Part shown: piece by piece, positions 61,509-64,000 of the stretch
Layout: each line of letters begins with the position of its first letter
How positions within the stretch are numbered: the stretch's first letter is position 1
Assembly: GCA_019115385.1 (NCBI GenBank)
Contig: DXDR01000014.1
Location: 1 to 64,000 of the forward strand
Origin: Candidatus Mediterraneibacter avicola
GTDB taxonomy: Bacteria > Bacillota > Clostridia > Lachnospirales > Lachnospiraceae
Reading direction: 5' to 3'
DNA: 64,000 nt
Program-made: the position numbers and the translations under genes
Notes under the pieces: model-generated
The model's input: the letters and a program-made list of their open reading frames with translations, nothing else
Told to the model about the DNA's origin: nothing
Databases searched by the model: none

Positions 61509-63386
61509 TTATTTTTCTTTCTTCATGCACAGCTTGTACAGTCCGAAGAGAAGTACAACGAAGATTACCAGGCTTCCGATCTGCGGAATAGAGAATGGAA
61601 GCACAATGACATCTGCCACATTGCAGACAGCAAGAACGGCAAGAATGATACCCATAATACCTTCTCCTGCGATCAGGCCGGAGGTAAAGAGAACTCCACG
61701 GTCTGCACGTTCCTTTTTCTCTGCGTCAGTTCCTTTGACTTTATCTACGATGTAGCGGATGATACCACCTGCCATGATTCCGGCGCTCAGGCTGAATGGC
61801 AGATACATACCTACGGCAAAAGGCATTACCGGGATCTTCAGGATCTCAACTGTTACGGCGATAAATACACCGATGAGAATCAGAGCCCACGGAAGATTTG
61901 CATCCATAATACCTTCAACCAGGATCTTCATCATAGTTGCCTGTGTGGCAGGAATCTGTTCTGTGCCGTATCCCCACGCTTCATTCAGCAGGTAAAGCAC
62001 GCCGCCGATGGCAGCTGCAGATACAACGACACCGATCAGCTCACCGATCTGCTGTTTTTTCGGCGTAGCGCCGACAATAAATCCGGTCTTTAAGTCCTGT
62101 GATGTATCTCCGGCGATAGCAGCAATAATACAGATAACACCGCCGATCGCGATAGCGCCGATCATACCTGTTGTGCCGTCTGTGCCTGTCACTTTAAGCA
62201 GAACAGTGGCAATGATGATCGTTGCGATAGCCATACCGGATACCGGGTTGTTGGATGACCCGATCAGGCCTACCATACGGGAGGATACTGATGCAAAGAA
62301 GAATCCGAAGATTACGATGATCAGTGATCCGATGGGGTTAACCGGGAATGTGGGGATAAGCCAGATCAGCACAACAATAGCAAGGATCAGGATCAGCAGC
62401 ACGGGCATCGGAAGATCCTGCTGCGTACGCAGAGTATTTTTGTTCGTCTGCTTTTTGCCCATGCTTGCCATTGCCTGTTTGAAAGTGCGGACGATCAGCG
62501 GGAATGTCTTGATCAGGCTGATCAGACCGCCTGCCGCAACGGCGCCGGCGCCAATGTATCTGACATAAGTACCCCACAGCTCATCGGGGCTGAGGGAAGA
62601 AATCGGCCCTTCTCCCGGGAAAATTGTGGCATCTCCGCCGAACAGCGCGATCGCAGGCATAAGTACAAACCAGCTCAGCGTACCGCCGGCCAGCATATAG
62701 CTGGAGATCTTCGGTCCGCAGATAAAGCCCACACCGGCCAGTGAGGGAAGTACCTGGATTCCGATCTGGGATCCGGCATAGCCTTTAAATGCATATCCGA
62801 TCTCGCTGGGGAACAGTTTCAGGCCGTCTGCCACAAACTTATATACTGCGGCAATACCCAGGCCGGAGAATACAGCGCCTGCTTTGCTGCCGCCTTCTTC
62901 TCCTGCAAGAAGAACCTCTGCACATGCAGTTCCCTCAGGGAACGGAAGCGTTCCGTGTTCTTCTACGATCAGCGCCTGACGAAGAGGTACCATAAAGCAG
63001 ACACCCAGGATACCGCCGAACAGCGCGATCAGGAAAATAGTCATTATGCTCGGGAATTCGATTTTTCCCTCCTCAGCCCAAAGAAACAGGGCAGGCAGCG
63101 TGAAGATTGCTCCCGCTGCAAGAGACTCACCGGCAGAACCGATAGTCTGTACCAGATTGTTCTCAAGGATGGAATCCCTGCGAAGAATGATACGGATAAT
63201 TCCCATCGAGATAACAGCCGCCGGAATAGAAGCAGATACTGTCATGCCGACAAGAAGTCCCAGATATGCGTTGGCAGCGCCAAACACAACCGCAAGGATG
63301 ACACCAATGAGAACAGAGGTTACCGTAAACTCCGGAACGATCTTGTTCGCCGGAATATACGGTTTGAACTCATTTTTGTTGTCCAT
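61509..63386 (-). CDS. OPT family oligopeptide transporter
   Basis: A 625-residue proton-coupled oligopeptide transporter with about 14-16 helices. Family stretches include GAANAYLGLLVGMTVSASIPAAVISMGI near the N-terminus, EGTACAEVLLAGEEGG, and SSNNPVSGMAIATI. ATG 63386 is preferred to 63395 for ribosome-site spacing (AAAGGA). It probably imports peptides (or metal-peptide chelates) used by PepD and other peptidases; co-directional with the PqqD-like gene. Confidence 0.93.
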   Translation of the reverse strand: MDNKNEFKPYIPANKIVPEFTVTSVLIGVILAVVFGAANAYLGLLVGMTVSASIPAAVISMGIIRIILRRDSILENNLVQTIGSAGESLAAGAIFTLPALFLWAEEGKIEFPSIMTIFLIALFGGILGVCFMVPLRQALIVEEHGTLPFPEGTACAEVLLAGEEGGSKAGAVFSGLGIAAVYKFVADGLKLFPSEIGYAFKGYAGSQIGIQVLPSLAGVGFICGPKISSYMLAGGTLSWFVLMPAIALFGGDATIFPGEGPISSLSPDELWGTYVRYIGAGAVAAGGLISLIKTFPLIVRTFKQAMASMGKKQTNKNTLRTQQDLPMPVLLILILAIVVLIWLIPTFPVNPIGSLIIVIFGFFFASVSSRMVGLIGSSNNPVSGMAIATIIIATVLLKVTGTDGTTGMIGAIAIGGVICIIAAIAGDTSQDLKTGFIVGATPKKQQIGELIGVVVSAAAIGGVLYLLNEAWGYGTEQIPATQATMMKILVEGIMDANLPWALILIGVFIAVTVEILKIPVMPFAVGMYLPFSLSAGIMAGGIIRYIVDKVKGTDAEKKERADRGVLFTSGLIAGEGIMGIILAVLAVCNVADVIVLPFSIPQIGSLVIFVVLLFGLYKLCMKKEK

Positions 63387-63512
63387 GATGTTCATTCCTT
63401 TCTATATTTTTAACGACTTCTTAACACAGTCCAAACTATTATAGCACTTTGGCCTGATAAAGGAAAGAAGAAATTTATAGAGAAGAGAGGATTGTCCGTA
63501 ACAGCTCAGCCA

Positions 63513-64000
63513 TCAGGGCCGCAGTTCCAGTATTCTGTCCGCAGTTCTCCGGGCCAGATGCATATTATGGGTAATGACAATAACCCCCATATTCAGCCGG
63601 GAAGTTTCCCGGAGGACCACATCCCAGATCTGGGCCTGTGTGATCACATCCAGCATGGTGCTGATCTCATCGCAGATCAGATAGTCTGCTTTGCTCATCA
63701 GCGCCCGGGCCACGCAGAAACGCTGCAGTTCGCCGCCGGAGAGCTCCCGGGGAAAACGGTCGAGCCATGCGGGCTCAATGCCGAAAGCATTCAGCATATC
63801 TTCATTCAGTCCGCCGCTTTCTTCCAGTACGCGCCTGAGCCGCCAACGGGGATTTACCGCTTTTTCGGGATGCTGGAAGATCAGCTGGACGGGGCAGAGG
63901 CCTTTTGCCGGGAGAGGTTTCCCGTCAGCCAGAACCTGTCCTGCGGATGGTTTCAGATATCCGGCCAGTATCATAGCCAGTGTTGATTTGCCGCAGCCGC
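63513..64000 (-). CDS. Peptide/nickel-type ABC ATPase (5' partial)
   Basis: The C-terminal 162 residues of an OppF/DppF/NikE-like ATPase; the N-terminus lies beyond the right edge, which cuts within Walker A (GCGKST). Present are the Q-loop FQHPEKAVNPRW, signature ELSGGELQRF, Walker B LICDEIST, and ITHNMHL. The substrate is unknown. Confidence 0.88.
   Translation of the reverse strand, partial: GCGKSTLAMILAGYLKPSAGQVLADGKPLPAKGLCPVQLIFQHPEKAVNPRWRLRRVLEESGGLNEDMLNAFGIEPAWLDRFPRELSGGELQRFCVARALMSKADYLICDEISTMLDVITQAQIWDVVLRETSRLNMGVIVITHNMHLARRTADRILELRP

Overview
The window looks like chromosome of a spore-forming Lachnospiraceae bacterium (Clostridia, probably gut-associated). The evidence is the gene content: a complete spoIIA operon followed by spoVA genes, T-box and M-box leaders, AGGAGG-type ribosome binding sites, many consensus SigA promoters (TTGACA-17-TATAAT type), and carbohydrate, phosphonate and peptide uptake modules. 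There is no phage, no insertion sequence, no rRNA and no CRISPR array. The family assignment is an inference from content; the sequence does not name the species.

Layout, left to right. 1-4.5 kb: the end of a sugar ABC transporter operon with two GH32-clan enzymes and a GH172/DUF2961 enzyme, pointing to uptake and hydrolysis of fructofuranosides. 4.5-4.9 kb: a large imperfect palindrome with no gene. 4.9-6.9 kb: a YtrA-type GntR repressor with its ABC exporter and a clear operator. 7.1-7.9 kb: the manganese exporter mntP behind a yybP-ykoY riboswitch. 8.1-10.3 kb: a two-component system. 10.5-14.2 kb: an AGCS amino acid symporter, hisH-hisF, ung and tRNA-Gly(CCC). 14.3-20.9 kb: a PTS-like EIIC, a RelQ-type alarmone synthetase, an ArsR regulator with a metal P1B-ATPase, a TPR lipoprotein and hflX. 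21-24 kb: an SDR enzyme, an HD-type possible alarmone hydrolase, a DUF6512-like membrane protein and a glucosaminidase-like protein. 24-32.2 kb: T-box-valS, an LTA-synthase-like enzyme, folC, a 44-residue small protein and a TPR membrane protein.

32.4-37.4 kb is the sporulation block spoIIAA-spoIIAB-sigF, a 51-residue membrane protein, spoVAA, spoVAB, spoVAC (inverted), spoVAD and spoVAE. 37.4-40.5 kb: glmS with a terminator-bearing leader, then an RpiR regulator. 40.7-45.3 kb: a 2-aminoethylphosphonate module (ABC ATPase, a permease fused in frame to its binding lipoprotein, PhnW, PhnX). 45.4-47 kb: an orphan HicB-like protein and an MFS transporter with phased upstream repeats. 47.3-52.9 kb: tRNA-Gly(GCC), a MarR regulator, thyA, folA, a ZnuABC-like metal importer and a YhhN protein. 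53-57 kb: T-box-ilvB-ilvN, then ilvE. 57-58.9 kb: mgtE behind an M-box plus a leader reading frame encoding an Asp/Pro-rich stretch. 59-64 kb: pepD, a membrane winged-helix-like protein, a PqqD-like protein, an OPT oligopeptide transporter and the 3' part of a peptide/nickel-type ABC ATPase running off the right edge.

Themes: RNA-based control is dense (Mn riboswitch, two T-boxes whose specifier loops both contain the valine codon GUA, M-box, a glmS leader with an intrinsic terminator). Five intergenic copies of a palindrome with core GGGGTCAGACCCC or GGGGTCTGACCCC form a dispersed repeat family. The strongest candidates for something undescribed are the mgtE leader ORF, the permease-binding-protein fusion, the inverted spoVAC, the roughly 290-bp palindrome at 4.55-4.84 kb, and the PqqD/OPT operon.
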